Part shown: one piece after another, positions 18,128-27,555 of the stretch
Numbering within the stretch: position 1 is the stretch's first letter
How the letters are laid out: each line of letters opens with the position of its first letter
Notes under the pieces: generated by a model
Seen by the model: only the letters and a program-made list of their open reading frames with translations
Database searches by the model: none
Told to the model about the DNA's origin: nothing
NCBI GenBank assembly: GCA_025153775.1
Contig: JAOALC010000001.1
Coordinates: forward strand, 434,001 to 498,000
Direction of reading: 5' to 3'
Length of the DNA: 64,000 bases
Source of the DNA: SAR92 clade bacterium H231
GTDB lineage: Bacteria > Pseudomonadota > Gammaproteobacteria > Pseudomonadales > Porticoccaceae
Made by a program: the position numbers and the translations under genes

Positions 18128-20551
18128 ATGGATGACCATGATAAAAATGTAAATGTTAGTGATGAACAATCTGTAGCGTCTAGATACCAACGTGCAGAAG
18201 CATTTGAGCACGAAGTTTATACAGAGTCCATGGTACTAAATGCTCAAATTTTCCCCCACTGGGTTGATGATAGCCATTATTTTTGGTACGTGCGAAAAAG
18301 TCGAAACAACGATAAGACGACAACGGAAGTATTTAAGGAGTTTCGCCTCGTTAATGCGGAAACAGCCACAAATAGCGAAGTCTTTGACCATCAGATGCTG
18401 GCGCAAAAGCTAGCCCAAGTCACCGGGAGGAATGTCGACCCGAAGAATCTGCCTATTAGTGAGCTCAAACTGGATTTGTCATTATGCCGCGGTACGTTTT
18501 TGGCCTTTAATAAACATTGGGCATTTGATAATTCGAAAAAAAACTGTGAAGAAATAGTTACCAACCCAGCACACTGGTTGATATCACCTGATGAGAGAAA
18601 CGCTCTATTTTTAAGGGATTACAATCTATGGGTCCGAGACTTGTGTAGTGGTGAAGAGCAGGCTTTAACACAGGACGGAGAGTGCTACAACGCCTACGCT
18701 GTAAAGCCTGAAAGAGTAAATCTTATTGCAGGTTTAGGTAATTCCTCCATGGTAAATTCAGTGAGACCGGAGGCTGTGTGGTCCCCAGATTCGAAAAGTG
18801 TACTAACGTTGCAGGTCGATGAGCGACAAGTATTATCGTTGCCGGTAACGCAGTATGTGCCAACAGACGGTAGTCTCCGTCCGCGGTGTATACAAACCAA
18901 ATACGCCTTACCCGGCGATAAACATATTGCTGAATATCGAATACTAGCCATAGATGTCGAAACAGGGCAGGCGTGCCGTGCTCACTATCCTCCGGTTCTG
19001 GATGCCGTGTTATATGCCGGTCTATTTAGTGGCAACCGGGCGTGGTGGTCCAAAGATAGTCGTCAAGCTTACTTTATAGATATGGTCCGTGGTCAGCAAC
19101 AGGCTCGCGTAGTACATTTTAATACGCAAACCGGTGCGACTCGGGTACTGTTTGAAGAAATATCAGACACTCATATTGATCTTAATCTTGACTTTGAACA
19201 CCCTGCTTTCTTATTGCCACTTCCAGAAACCAACGAATTAATTTGGTTTTCTGAACGTAGTGGTTGGGCCCATCTGTACCTCTATGATTTGGAGGAAGGT
19301 ATTCTGAAAAATCCGATCACCAGTGGAGACTGGTTGGTTCGAGAGGTATTACATTTTGATGCCAAGAGGCGGGAGCTCTTAATTCAGGTAGCTGGTCGTG
19401 TCGCAGAACGCGACCCTTATTATCGCGAAATCTGTCGGGTCAATGTCGATACAGGAATCATTACTAGCATCGGATCAGATGAATACGACTATCTTGTCTG
19501 TAAACCAATGACCGGTTTGGTTTCTACCGCTATCGGTTTTGGCCATGCGGCAACTGGATGCTCCGGTATATCAGCGGATGGTCACTACATCGTTACAACC
19601 CGTACACGAGCAGATGAGATACCTATCACAGAACTTATAGATCGTGAGGGTAAGATCGTGCTAACGATTGAAACTGCCGATCTATCGGGATTACCGGATG
19701 GGTGGCAATGGCCAGAACCGGTCAAACTTTTGGCTGCTGATGGCAAGACAGATATTTACGGCTTGGTATTCAGACCCTCGAACTTCTCTCCAGAAAAAAA
19801 CTATCCCGTACTTAATTGGGCCTTCAACAATCCCTTTTATGCATTTGTACCCAAGGGGGCATTCGGCTGCAATGCAGTTGGCGGTTTTACATATATGTCA
19901 GCGTTAGCCTATGCTGAGTTAGGTTTTATTACAGTATTGATTGATGGCCGAGGTAGTTGTTACCGATCCAAAGATTTTCATAACGAAGCTTATGGAAAAA
20001 TGCATACAGGCAGCAATCTTGAGGACCAAATAGCAGGTATCCGTCAATTAGCAGAGAGATACCCTTACATGGACTTGGGTCGAGTTGGGATCACAGATGT
20101 TGGAGGGTCTAATTCACCAGTTTACGGTTTATTGGCCTACCCTGATTTTTATAAAGTGGGAACAGTTTATTCTGTTTGGGATATTCGCTTGTTGGCGAAA
20201 AGTGAGACCTATCAAGGCTTACTATCGGAGGCTAATTATAAACAATCCGTTTTAAGTAATATGGCTGGTAACTTAAAGGGAAAATTATTGCTGATGCATG
20301 GCCTTATGGATCCCTTTTTCCCACTAAGCGGTGTTTTCCAGTTAGTTGATAGCCTGGTAAAAGAGAACAAGAATTTTGACCTAGTTCTACTCCCCAATGG
20401 TGGTCATTCGTGGAATTCTAATCATTACGGTCTTCGACGGATCTGGGATTATTTAGTGACTCATCTTCTGGGAGATAAACCACCCCCTGAGTTTCAACTA
20501 AGCAATGGTGTGGAATTTGCTTTTGATAAATTACAAGCTGAATCGCAGTAG
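18128..20551 (+). CDS. S9 (DPP IV/prolyl oligopeptidase)-like protein, likely inactive, copy 1
   Basis: The 807-residue protein has the DPP IV layout: an N-terminal beta-propeller (WSPDSKSVLTLQ, WSERSGWAHLYLYD-like repeats) and a C-terminal alpha/beta-hydrolase domain. No signal peptide is present. The family's nucleophile motif G-x-S-x-G-G should follow RVGI, but the protein reads TDVGGSN, so Gly659 stands at the serine position. Asp728 (HGLMD) and His760 (NGGH) are kept. It is therefore probably not a standard serine peptidase; a binding or regulatory role is possible. ATG 18128 is preferred because AAGGA lies 10 bases before it; ATG 18119 is only one base away from it. A paralogue follows. 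Confidence 0.85.
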   Translation: MDDHDKNVNVSDEQSVASRYQRAEAFEHEVYTESMVLNAQIFPHWVDDSHYFWYVRKSRNNDKTTTEVFKEFRLVNAETATNSEVFDHQMLAQKLAQVTGRNVDPKNLPISELKLDLSLCRGTFLAFNKHWAFDNSKKNCEEIVTNPAHWLISPDERNALFLRDYNLWVRDLCSGEEQALTQDGECYNAYAVKPERVNLIAGLGNSSMVNSVRPEAVWSPDSKSVLTLQVDERQVLSLPVTQYVPTDGSLRPRCIQTKYALPGDKHIAEYRILAIDVETGQACRAHYPPVLDAVLYAGLFSGNRAWWSKDSRQAYFIDMVRGQQQARVVHFNTQTGATRVLFEEISDTHIDLNLDFEHPAFLLPLPETNELIWFSERSGWAHLYLYDLEEGILKNPITSGDWLVREVLHFDAKRRELLIQVAGRVAERDPYYREICRVNVDTGIITSIGSDEYDYLVCKPMTGLVSTAIGFGHAATGCSGISADGHYIVTTRTRADEIPITELIDREGKIVLTIETADLSGLPDGWQWPEPVKLLAADGKTDIYGLVFRPSNFSPEKNYPVLNWAFNNPFYAFVPKGAFGCNAVGGFTYMSALAYAELGFITVLIDGRGSCYRSKDFHNEAYGKMHTGSNLEDQIAGIRQLAERYPYMDLGRVGITDVGGSNSPVYGLLAYPDFYKVGTVYSVWDIRLLAKSETYQGLLSEANYKQSVLSNMAGNLKGKLLLMHGLMDPFFPLSGVFQLVDSLVKENKNFDLVLLPNGGHSWNSNHYGLRRIWDYLVTHLLGDKPPPEFQLSNGVEFAFDKLQAESQ

Positions 20552-20720
20552 GGATTCAGTAAGCGAGGATACGCTCAAAACCTTAACGCCATAGTTTCTT
20601 ACAAATAAAATTTTATAAAAAATGACTAAGAAATATGTCTTTTTTTGGTTACAGCTATACCAAGTTTGGGCAGTTGTGGAATTTATTACAGAGATTTGAA
20701 TTCATGTTAGGAGATAAACG

Positions 20721-23123
20721 ATGACTGATCATCCAAATACAACAATAAGTGCGCAAGAAATGGAAGCTCGATATCAACGCGCCCAAACCCTGATGCAGGG
20801 AATACACAGCAAAAGTCTCGTGTTCAATACGACTTTGGTTCCTCACTGGATAGGCGACTCGGACCACTTCTGGTATGAACGGGAATTTAGAAGCGGTAAG
20901 GAATTTCGACTGGTGGATGCTGCTGCACGATCGAATGATATCGCCTTTGACCATGAGGCGTTGGCCAGAACATTGGCCAACGCCTCCGGAAAAGCTACCA
21001 ATGCTGAAGACCTCCCAATCAGCAAAATAGACATGTCTTTATCACCACTGCAACTCACGTTTGACGCTTTTGGCAAACGTTGGATTTTTACCTCGCCTGA
21101 AAACACTTGTACAGAGATAGAAACTTATCCAAACGATTGGTTAATCTCACCTGACGGTGGTAGAGCCGCTTTTGTGCGAGATTACAATATCTGGGTACGA
21201 GATTTAAGAAACAGCGAAGAACATGCGCTGACCCAAGATGGTGAGCGCTTCTATAGCTACGCCAGCACACCTTCTGCTTGGGGGCTGAACCTACTTTCAC
21301 CAAATTTGGAGGCCTTATGGTCACCGGATTCCAAGCGTTTATTTACTCTGCAACAGGATACACGCTTAGTAAAAACTCTACCCATGATCCAACATGTACC
21401 CCAGGACGGCAGTACGCGGCCTGTTGTTGTAGGCGCTAACCGTCGGGTAGCCTTCCCTGGTGATGACCATATTGACGAATATCGGTTTTTGGCGATTGAT
21501 GTAGAAACGGGCCAACAACATGACGCTCATTACCGACGCTGCCCCGTGTTTCGCCCAGCCATGGGAGGCTTTTTCACGTACCATTATGGCTGGTGGGCTG
21601 AGGACAGTCGCCTTACCTATTTTATTGATCTTGAGCGCGGTGGCGACCGCCTAGCCCGATTGGTAGAATTTGATACCCATACTGGTGCAACTCGAGTAGT
21701 GATTGAAGAAGCCTCTCCAAACACCTGCTTTCAGTTACGACTGGACTCCCGCTGGCCGATACTTGTGAAACCCTTACCCAACAGTGACGAAGTGATTTGG
21801 TACTCAGAACGCAGTGGTTGGGGGCATCTGTATTTATATAATCTCCAAACTGGTCAGCTAAAACATCCTATTACCGAAGGTGCTTGGATCGTGCGGGAGA
21901 TTCATCACTATGATCCCGAGCGCCGCGAACTGATAATTCAAACCGCTGACCGTGTAGAAGGGCGTCACGCATATTATCGTGATATTTGTCGCGTCCACAT
22001 CGATACCGGAGAGTTAACACCTATCCTCTCCACCGATCATGAATATATTATCTTTGAAGAAGGTAGTGAGCTGGCGCTCAATCTTCAAATCACCAGAGAT
22101 ATTTGGGGTAGCGCTGGTGTTTCAGCTACCGGCAATTATCTAGTTACCACTCGTTCGCGGGCAAATGAAGTTCCAGAGAGCATATTACTTGATAGAGCGG
22201 GCAATAAATTGCTCACACTTGAGACAGCAGATATTTCCGGGTTGCCTGATGGCTGGCAATGGCCGGAACCGGTAAAACTGCTTGCAGCAGACGGAAAAAC
22301 TGATATCTATGGTGTGGTCTATCGTCCTGCCAATTTTTCTCCCGATCAATCCTACCCAGTACTTGATTATTCCTACAACACCAAAGAGGGTGGTCCGCTC
22401 CCCGCTGGGTCTTTTACCAACAATTCTGTAACAGGGGCATTTTATTTAGGCTTGGCTGCTGTCGCACAACTGGGATTTATTGTGGTTGAAATCTACGGTC
22501 GTGGAACCTCCTGTCGGCATCGGGATTTCCTTAGCACAGACCTTGACCCTAAATTGCCCTCCAGCAAGAATCAAGCTGATCGCGTTGCCGGTATCCGTCA
22601 ATTGGCCGAACGCTACCCCTATATGGACCTCGATCGAGTTGGAGCTGGTGCAATAGTGGCAATGGCTACACCCGTCAGTAGTCTATTGGGATACCCCGAC
22701 TTTTATAAAGTCGGGGTCTGTAATGGCGCTTTCTTTGATCTGAGCTTAGCACCTGCTTTTAACGGCGAAGCTTACGGGGGCCTTCCTGCAACCTCGAATA
22801 TCCGGAAATCCCCGCGAAGCCATGTGAAAGACTTCAAAGGTAAATTATTGATAATGCATGGATTGTTAAACCAATCTGTAAACGTAAATCAATCATTCAG
22901 TCTTATTGATGCCTTGCAACAAGCCAACAAGGATTTCGACATGCTGCTTCTACCCAATGATGGTTATGGTATGAGTAGTTATGCTACTCGTCGTGGGTGG
23001 GATTATCTAGTGAAGCACTTGCTTGGTGCGGAGCCACCACCAGAGTTTAAGCTTACAACCAGTAATGATCTAATATGGCAATCGGCTGCGGCTAAAGAGC
23101 AGGCTGCTGCTGCTAATAGCTAA
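20721..23123 (+). CDS. S9-like protein, catalytic triad lost, copy 2
   Basis: This 800-residue paralogue of the preceding gene shares its propeller and hydrolase segments, including an identical run LLAADGKTDIYG. All three catalytic positions differ from active S9 enzymes: Val646 in GAIVAM at the serine position, Asn717 in HGLLNQ for the aspartate, and Tyr749 in NDGYG for the histidine. The fold appears complete and the frame intact, so the loss looks tolerated or selected rather than decay. TAGGAG precedes the ATG at a good distance. No signal peptide is seen, so it should act in the cytoplasm, perhaps as a peptide-binding partner of copy 1. Confidence 0.85.
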   Translation: MTDHPNTTISAQEMEARYQRAQTLMQGIHSKSLVFNTTLVPHWIGDSDHFWYEREFRSGKEFRLVDAAARSNDIAFDHEALARTLANASGKATNAEDLPISKIDMSLSPLQLTFDAFGKRWIFTSPENTCTEIETYPNDWLISPDGGRAAFVRDYNIWVRDLRNSEEHALTQDGERFYSYASTPSAWGLNLLSPNLEALWSPDSKRLFTLQQDTRLVKTLPMIQHVPQDGSTRPVVVGANRRVAFPGDDHIDEYRFLAIDVETGQQHDAHYRRCPVFRPAMGGFFTYHYGWWAEDSRLTYFIDLERGGDRLARLVEFDTHTGATRVVIEEASPNTCFQLRLDSRWPILVKPLPNSDEVIWYSERSGWGHLYLYNLQTGQLKHPITEGAWIVREIHHYDPERRELIIQTADRVEGRHAYYRDICRVHIDTGELTPILSTDHEYIIFEEGSELALNLQITRDIWGSAGVSATGNYLVTTRSRANEVPESILLDRAGNKLLTLETADISGLPDGWQWPEPVKLLAADGKTDIYGVVYRPANFSPDQSYPVLDYSYNTKEGGPLPAGSFTNNSVTGAFYLGLAAVAQLGFIVVEIYGRGTSCRHRDFLSTDLDPKLPSSKNQADRVAGIRQLAERYPYMDLDRVGAGAIVAMATPVSSLLGYPDFYKVGVCNGAFFDLSLAPAFNGEAYGGLPATSNIRKSPRSHVKDFKGKLLIMHGLLNQSVNVNQSFSLIDALQQANKDFDMLLLPNDGYGMSSYATRRGWDYLVKHLLGAEPPPEFKLTTSNDLIWQSAAAKEQAAAANS

Positions 23124-23226
23124 TATGCTTTAAGATAACAATTTTTTTGAAATCGTTTATTGGTGCTGCTGTATGAGAATTAGCTGTTAAGTCAATTTAT
23201 CTAAATACGTGTTAGGAGTCAGAAGA

Positions 23227-24054
23227 TTGAACAAGGGAAGATGTTATATTTCCACAGATATAGAAGGTGTCGCCGGCGTATCAAGTAGTGCTCAGACGAA
23301 TCCGAATGGCTTTGAGTACCAACAGGCCCGGGAATGGATGACCAAAGAAGTTATTGCCGCCTGCGAGGCGGCTTTTGATTGTGGCATTGAAGAAATTATT
23401 ATTTCTGACTCCCACGGTAATGCCCAGAATCTCCTGATTGACCGTTTACCTCAGCACACACAGCTGGTGCGCGGTTGGCCTCGCCCGTTATGCATGATGG
23501 AAGGCATTGAGCAGGGTCAATTTGATGCGGCTCTTTTACTAGGCTATCACCCAGGTGCCACCGACCTTCGCGGTGTGCTAGCTCATACCTTGCATGGCGG
23601 TGGTATTGCCAGCATTAAACTTAATGGCCAACTGGCTTCCGAAACCGTGATTAGTGCTGCGACGGCGGCGCATTTTAATGTGCCCATAGTCATGGTGTCT
23701 GGTGATGATGCCTATGCTGAACATGCGCAGTCGGTTTTTGGCGATATTGAAGTAGCCGCGGTTAAAACAGCCTGCAGTTACACCAGCACAAGAACCTTAA
23801 GACCGGTAGAGGCCTGTGCGCTTATTCAGAAAAAAGTTAAAGCCGCATTACATCGATTAGGTGATTTTAAACCTTACCGTATTGAGTTGCCTGTAGTCGT
23901 TGAGGTGAACTGCGTTAAACGCAAGAGTGCTGAGTTATTAGCTTACTTGCCGATGTTTGAACGAGTCAGCGCTACAGCGGTGGCCTTTGAGGCTAAGGAT
24001 ATGGTTAAAGTGTCCATGGTGTTATCGTTTTTATTATCGAGCGGGGTGCTCTAG
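23227..24054 (+). CDS. M55-family D-aminopeptidase (DppA-like)
   Basis: The 275-residue protein matches the zinc D-aminopeptidase DppA family. The N-terminal STDIEGVAG supplies the first Asp and Glu zinc ligands, SDSHGN a His, GYHPGA a further His, VLAHTLHGG the catalytic His region and QLASETV the last Glu. DppA releases D-Ala and similar residues from D-amino-acid peptides. The frame is open from GTG 23209, but TTG 23227 stands 8 bases after GGAG and gives the family's normal N-terminus. It has no signal peptide, so its peptides must be imported. Confidence 0.88.
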   Translation: MNKGRCYISTDIEGVAGVSSSAQTNPNGFEYQQAREWMTKEVIAACEAAFDCGIEEIIISDSHGNAQNLLIDRLPQHTQLVRGWPRPLCMMEGIEQGQFDAALLLGYHPGATDLRGVLAHTLHGGGIASIKLNGQLASETVISAATAAHFNVPIVMVSGDDAYAEHAQSVFGDIEVAAVKTACSYTSTRTLRPVEACALIQKKVKAALHRLGDFKPYRIELPVVVEVNCVKRKSAELLAYLPMFERVSATAVAFEAKDMVKVSMVLSFLLSSGVL

Positions 24055-24103
24055 GCTTTTCTTCAAGAGATTTTATATTTCTGCTCGCTGCCAGGGAGGC
24101 ATT

Positions 24104-25477
24104 GTGGACCAGTTTAATTATGAAGATATACTAAAATGTGCGGAAGGGTGGGTCGCGGACTCTCGGGTTTCTGCTGCTTCAATTGCCCTTTGGAATGACG
24201 GACAACTAACCACTGGAGCCTTCGGCTCTCTTAATATGAACACCGGTGTAGAGGCCACCTCAGACTCCATCTTCCAAATAGGCTCCATCACCAAAGTCAT
24301 GACCACCTGCCTAGTCATGCAACTTGTAGATCGCGGATTGATAGACCTGGATAGGCCAGTGGTTGACTATCTGCACGACTTTCAGATTGCCGATCCAGAA
24401 GCCACGCGGCAGATTACTGTCCGTCAGTTACTTAATCACACCAATGGAATAGCAGGCGACTATTTCCCGGATGATCGTGGTCATCAGGGTAATCTTATTG
24501 CGCGCTATGTGGACCGCTGCAGCTTATTGCCTTTGATCCATCCCGTGGGCGAGATGTACTCCTATTCCAATAGTGCTTTTGCCATTGCCGGGCGCCTGGT
24601 TGAAGTGGTCTCGGGAATGAGTTGGTACAGGGCCATGGAAGAGATGATCTTTAAACCTCTGGGCATGAATCATTCGATCGCTGATCCCGCTGAAGCCATT
24701 CGGTTTCGTGCCGCGATGGGACATGTCTATGAAGGCGATAAGTGCCGTTTAGCCGACAGCACCTATCTTCCCTTAGGGTTAGCGCCAGTGGGGTCGACGG
24801 TGACCATGAGTGCAAGCGACCTTATTACCTTTGCTCGGGCTCATATGGATAAAGGTCTGAGCCAGTCGGATGAGAGGTGGCTATCAGAGGAATCTATCAT
24901 GGCCATGCAAACGCCACAGATTCAATTGCCCGCAGTGTCGCAGCTCTGTGAGAAAAGTGCAGGATTGGGCTGGGGGCTAGCCACTTACAGCGGCGGTAAT
25001 ATAAAAACCATCAGTCATGCAGGCGCCACCTGTGGTTCATTGGCCATGCTACAGATTCTGCCCGAGCAAAATGCGGCTTTTGCTATTTTGATGAATGGCT
25101 TTAAACCCGCGGCTATGGATGCCATTACCGCAGACTGTTTAAAGGTAATAGCTGGGCTTGATAGCACAGAGCCAGAGCCGCCAGAGTTATCAGTGGCTAC
25201 CGATAATATCCTTCCAAGTCACTATGTTGGGTGCTATGAATCTCTGGATTCTCTGGCGGAAATTAAACAGCGTGATGATCAGCTAATGGCCCATGTTGTT
25301 TATAAAATTGACCCCTTACCGCCAATGGACTTAGTGCTAAGACCCATTGACGCCTCAATCTTTGCGACTTATTTGCCCGACGGAACTCGGGGTAAAAATA
25401 TTGCGCTATTGGAACCCAATCAAGCGGGGCAGATGGCTTATCTATTTTTCGGTGGGCGACTGAGCCAGCGACTGTGA
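24104..25477 (+). CDS. S12 serine hydrolase (beta-lactamase/D-peptidase fold)
   Basis: The 457-residue protein carries the penicillin-binding-protein-like motifs Ser61-x-x-Lys64 (GSITK), Tyr-Ser-Asn (YSYSNSAF) and a C-terminal H-A-G, all in order, followed by a smaller C-terminal domain. S12 proteins include D-aminopeptidases, D-Ala-D-Ala carboxypeptidases and esterases. GTG 24104 follows GGGAGG; the upstream open frame lies inside the M55 gene. No signal peptide is seen, which argues against a periplasmic beta-lactamase and fits cytoplasmic D-peptide hydrolysis beside the M55 enzyme. Confidence 0.85.
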   Translation: MDQFNYEDILKCAEGWVADSRVSAASIALWNDGQLTTGAFGSLNMNTGVEATSDSIFQIGSITKVMTTCLVMQLVDRGLIDLDRPVVDYLHDFQIADPEATRQITVRQLLNHTNGIAGDYFPDDRGHQGNLIARYVDRCSLLPLIHPVGEMYSYSNSAFAIAGRLVEVVSGMSWYRAMEEMIFKPLGMNHSIADPAEAIRFRAAMGHVYEGDKCRLADSTYLPLGLAPVGSTVTMSASDLITFARAHMDKGLSQSDERWLSEESIMAMQTPQIQLPAVSQLCEKSAGLGWGLATYSGGNIKTISHAGATCGSLAMLQILPEQNAAFAILMNGFKPAAMDAITADCLKVIAGLDSTEPEPPELSVATDNILPSHYVGCYESLDSLAEIKQRDDQLMAHVVYKIDPLPPMDLVLRPIDASIFATYLPDGTRGKNIALLEPNQAGQMAYLFFGGRLSQRL

Positions 25478-25779
25478 TGTGGTTAGGCAAACTGAATAAG
25501 AAGCTGGGGTCGGTGGCGTCATTGGGATGACATGTCTCTAGGCCAAACCAGAACAAGAATACCTTCGCACTTCAGCTATCTGCTCTCCAGGCATCTTGAT
25601 AAGTTAAGTATGGATGTGCTGATCAATTGGTTAAGTAAGTTGGATTGGTGGGTCGAGTTAGTGGTGTTGGATAAGAATATTTCACTTCGCCCAGGATGAC
25701 TCGGTGTTATTCATGGGCACTTTTTTATTCAAGATATCTCGGTTTTATTAATCTCTAAATAATTTCCAGGGAGGAAACT
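25478..25779. other. Intergenic region after the S12 gene
   Basis: About 300 bases without a convincing gene. It includes a possible terminator at 25689-25726 and the ribosome site GGGAGG just before the next ATG. No tRNA, repeat or operator was recognised. Confidence 0.5.
25689..25726 (+). terminator. Possible weak rho-independent terminator
   Basis: GCCCA pairs with TGGGC across a 20-base interval, followed by AC and six T residues. The stem is short, so the call rests mainly on the T-run and its position after the S12 gene. Confidence 0.4.
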
Positions 25780-26172
25780 ATGCAACAGGAAACTGCACTC
25801 AAAGCCTGTCCGCACTGCGGTGGCGAAGCCACGCTGGCTAGCCCGGCGCAATGGCCTTATTTAACCCACATTGTTTTTTGCCCCAGCTGCTTGGCAAAAG
25901 GTCCCCAGGGGCCAGATTTTGCTGATGCTATTGCGCAATGGACACTCCGCTTTGGGGCTGAGCACCCAGCTGAGAATGATGCGCTTGCCAAGGCCTGCCC
26001 CTACTGTGCCTGGGAAGAGGTGGTTGAGGGTAATAATGGGCTGGGTAATGAGCCTGGGCACGAGGGGACCCTCTATTTCACTGCCTGCCCCAATTGTTTG
26101 GCCCGTGGGCCCCATGTGCGAGATAAGGATGGGACCCTGGAGGCTTGGAATAGGCGGGTGGAAGGCACTTAG
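25780..26172 (+). CDS. Tandem Lar-like zinc-ribbon protein
   Basis: The 130-residue protein holds two copies of a Cys-x-x-Cys ribbon pattern: CPHCGG with CPSCLAKGP in the first half, and CPYCAW with CPNCLARGP in the second. Each is followed by a segment ending in an aromatic-Asn/Thr-Arg-Arg turn (AIAQWTLRF, TLEAWNRRV). This is the pattern of Lar (restriction alleviation) ribbons, normally single and phage- or prophage-borne. GGGAGG precedes the ATG. Function here is unknown; the ribbon could bind nucleic acid or protein. Confidence 0.65.
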   Translation: MQQETALKACPHCGGEATLASPAQWPYLTHIVFCPSCLAKGPQGPDFADAIAQWTLRFGAEHPAENDALAKACPYCAWEEVVEGNNGLGNEPGHEGTLYFTACPNCLARGPHVRDKDGTLEAWNRRVEGT

Positions 26173-26300
26173 CCTGTCATTCTCACGTGGGTAGGTGGTC
26201 GGTGATACTTGGAATTTCATTCTGCCTTAACAGTATTGTGCTATTAATTAACGGATAAATTAACGAATAAATTCCCCGTCACAAGGAGCGTGATCCACTG

Positions 26301-27404
26301 ATGAAAATCACCCAAATTGATATCTTCAAACTCAATGTCCCATTCCAATACCCTATAAAAGTCGCTCTTGGCGAAATTGCTGGCGCTGAAAATATTGCCA
26401 TTAAAATCACCACCGAGTCTGGCCTGGTTGGCTGGGGTGAGGCCAGTCCCTGTTGCTATATTACCGGTGATACCCAGGCCACCAATTACCAAACCGCGCA
26501 GCAGTTGGCGCAGCTGATTAAGGGCAAGGATGCGCTGGCCATTGAGGCGCGCATGACCGAGATTAATGGCTTTACGGTGGGTGAGCCGTCGATTCGCTCG
26601 GCCTTTGATATGGCGCTCTACGATATTGCTGCCAAGGCGGCGGATATGCCGCTGTATCAGTTTTTGGGTGGCGAGAAGCGCGCTATTCGCACCGATTTAA
26701 CAATAGGTATTCAGGACACCGTGGCCCAGACGGTGGCCCGGGCCCAGAGTATTTTAGATGCCGGTTTTGACGCAATTAAGTTAAAGGTGGGCCGGCCTGG
26801 TTTGGAGGATGTGGTCCATGTGGCGGCGGTGCGGGAGCTGGCGGGGCCCGGCATTGCTATCAAGATGGACAGCAATCAGGGCTGGGATTACCCCACAGCG
26901 GTGGCCAATATTCAGGCCATGCAGTCTCTGAATCTGCAGTACTCCGAGCAGCCCTTGGCGGTGTGGGATGTTGATAATCTGGCGCGCCTGCGAGACAAGG
27001 TGGAGCTGCCCATCTGCGCCGATGAGTCGGTGTTTGACCATCATGATGCGCTCAAGTTAATCCGCGCCGGGGCGGCAGATTATCTGAATATTAAGCTGGG
27101 TAAGGCCGGGGGTATTCACACTGGCTTAAAGATTAATGCTATCGCCGAGGCGGCAGGCTGCAAGTGCATGATTGGTTGCTTTGGCGAGTCGCGTTTGGGC
27201 CTGGGTGCCGCTGCCCATCTGGCACTGGCGCGGCCCAATATTGTGTTTTTAGACCTAGACTCGGCCTATGATTTTAAAACAGACCCAGTACGAGGCGGTA
27301 TGACCTACGACCCTAAGCTGGGCGGGGTGATTCATGTAACCGATGAGCCTGGCCATGGGGCCAGCTTTGATGAGGCGGCGTTGACGGATGGGATTGTGGT
27401 TTAG
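26301..27404 (+). CDS. Dipeptide epimerase, enolase superfamily
   Basis: The 367-residue protein has the two-domain muconate-lactonising/enolase fold. It carries the K-x-K catalytic pair in AIKLKVG near residue 160, metal ligands in KMDSNQGW (Asp), YSEQPL (Glu) and CADESV (Asp), and the opposite-face Lys in LNIKLGKAGG. This arrangement fits L-Ala-D/L-Glu epimerases, which convert murein L-Ala-D-Glu to the L,L form for peptidase cleavage. The substrate may differ in side chain. It lies between the D-peptide hydrolases and the island, and its last 36 bases recur downstream in two more copies. Confidence 0.88.
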   Translation: MKITQIDIFKLNVPFQYPIKVALGEIAGAENIAIKITTESGLVGWGEASPCCYITGDTQATNYQTAQQLAQLIKGKDALAIEARMTEINGFTVGEPSIRSAFDMALYDIAAKAADMPLYQFLGGEKRAIRTDLTIGIQDTVAQTVARAQSILDAGFDAIKLKVGRPGLEDVVHVAAVRELAGPGIAIKMDSNQGWDYPTAVANIQAMQSLNLQYSEQPLAVWDVDNLARLRDKVELPICADESVFDHHDALKLIRAGAADYLNIKLGKAGGIHTGLKINAIAEAAGCKCMIGCFGESRLGLGAAAHLALARPNIVFLDLDSAYDFKTDPVRGGMTYDPKLGGVIHVTDEPGHGASFDEAALTDGIVV

Positions 27405-27521
27405 TAAGGGCTCTTAGCTAGTAATTCGTGAATACTCAATAGGCCTATGGTTATTCCGCCCTTAAGCTGCATCAATCCCAATACTGTGCACCCGATCAAG
27501 CTTCACTTTTAGCCGAGCTTG
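27369..27521. repeat. Direct repeat copy A (epimerase tail plus higA-like tail)
   Basis: A 153-base segment begins with the last 36 bases of the epimerase gene and ends in a stretch matching the 3' end of the higA-like gene at 29576. Near-identical copies lie at 28504-28656 and 29483-29635. Its presence at the true epimerase end marks copy A as the probable source of the epimerase-tail part. Confidence 0.85.
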
Positions 27522-27555
27522 ACATACCATATATAGTATATCTATCCTAAGCAGT

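Noticed and set aside
24104-25477. Secreted beta-lactamase giving drug resistance
   Set aside because: No signal peptide is present and the neighbours are peptide hydrolases; the S12 motifs fit several other activities better.
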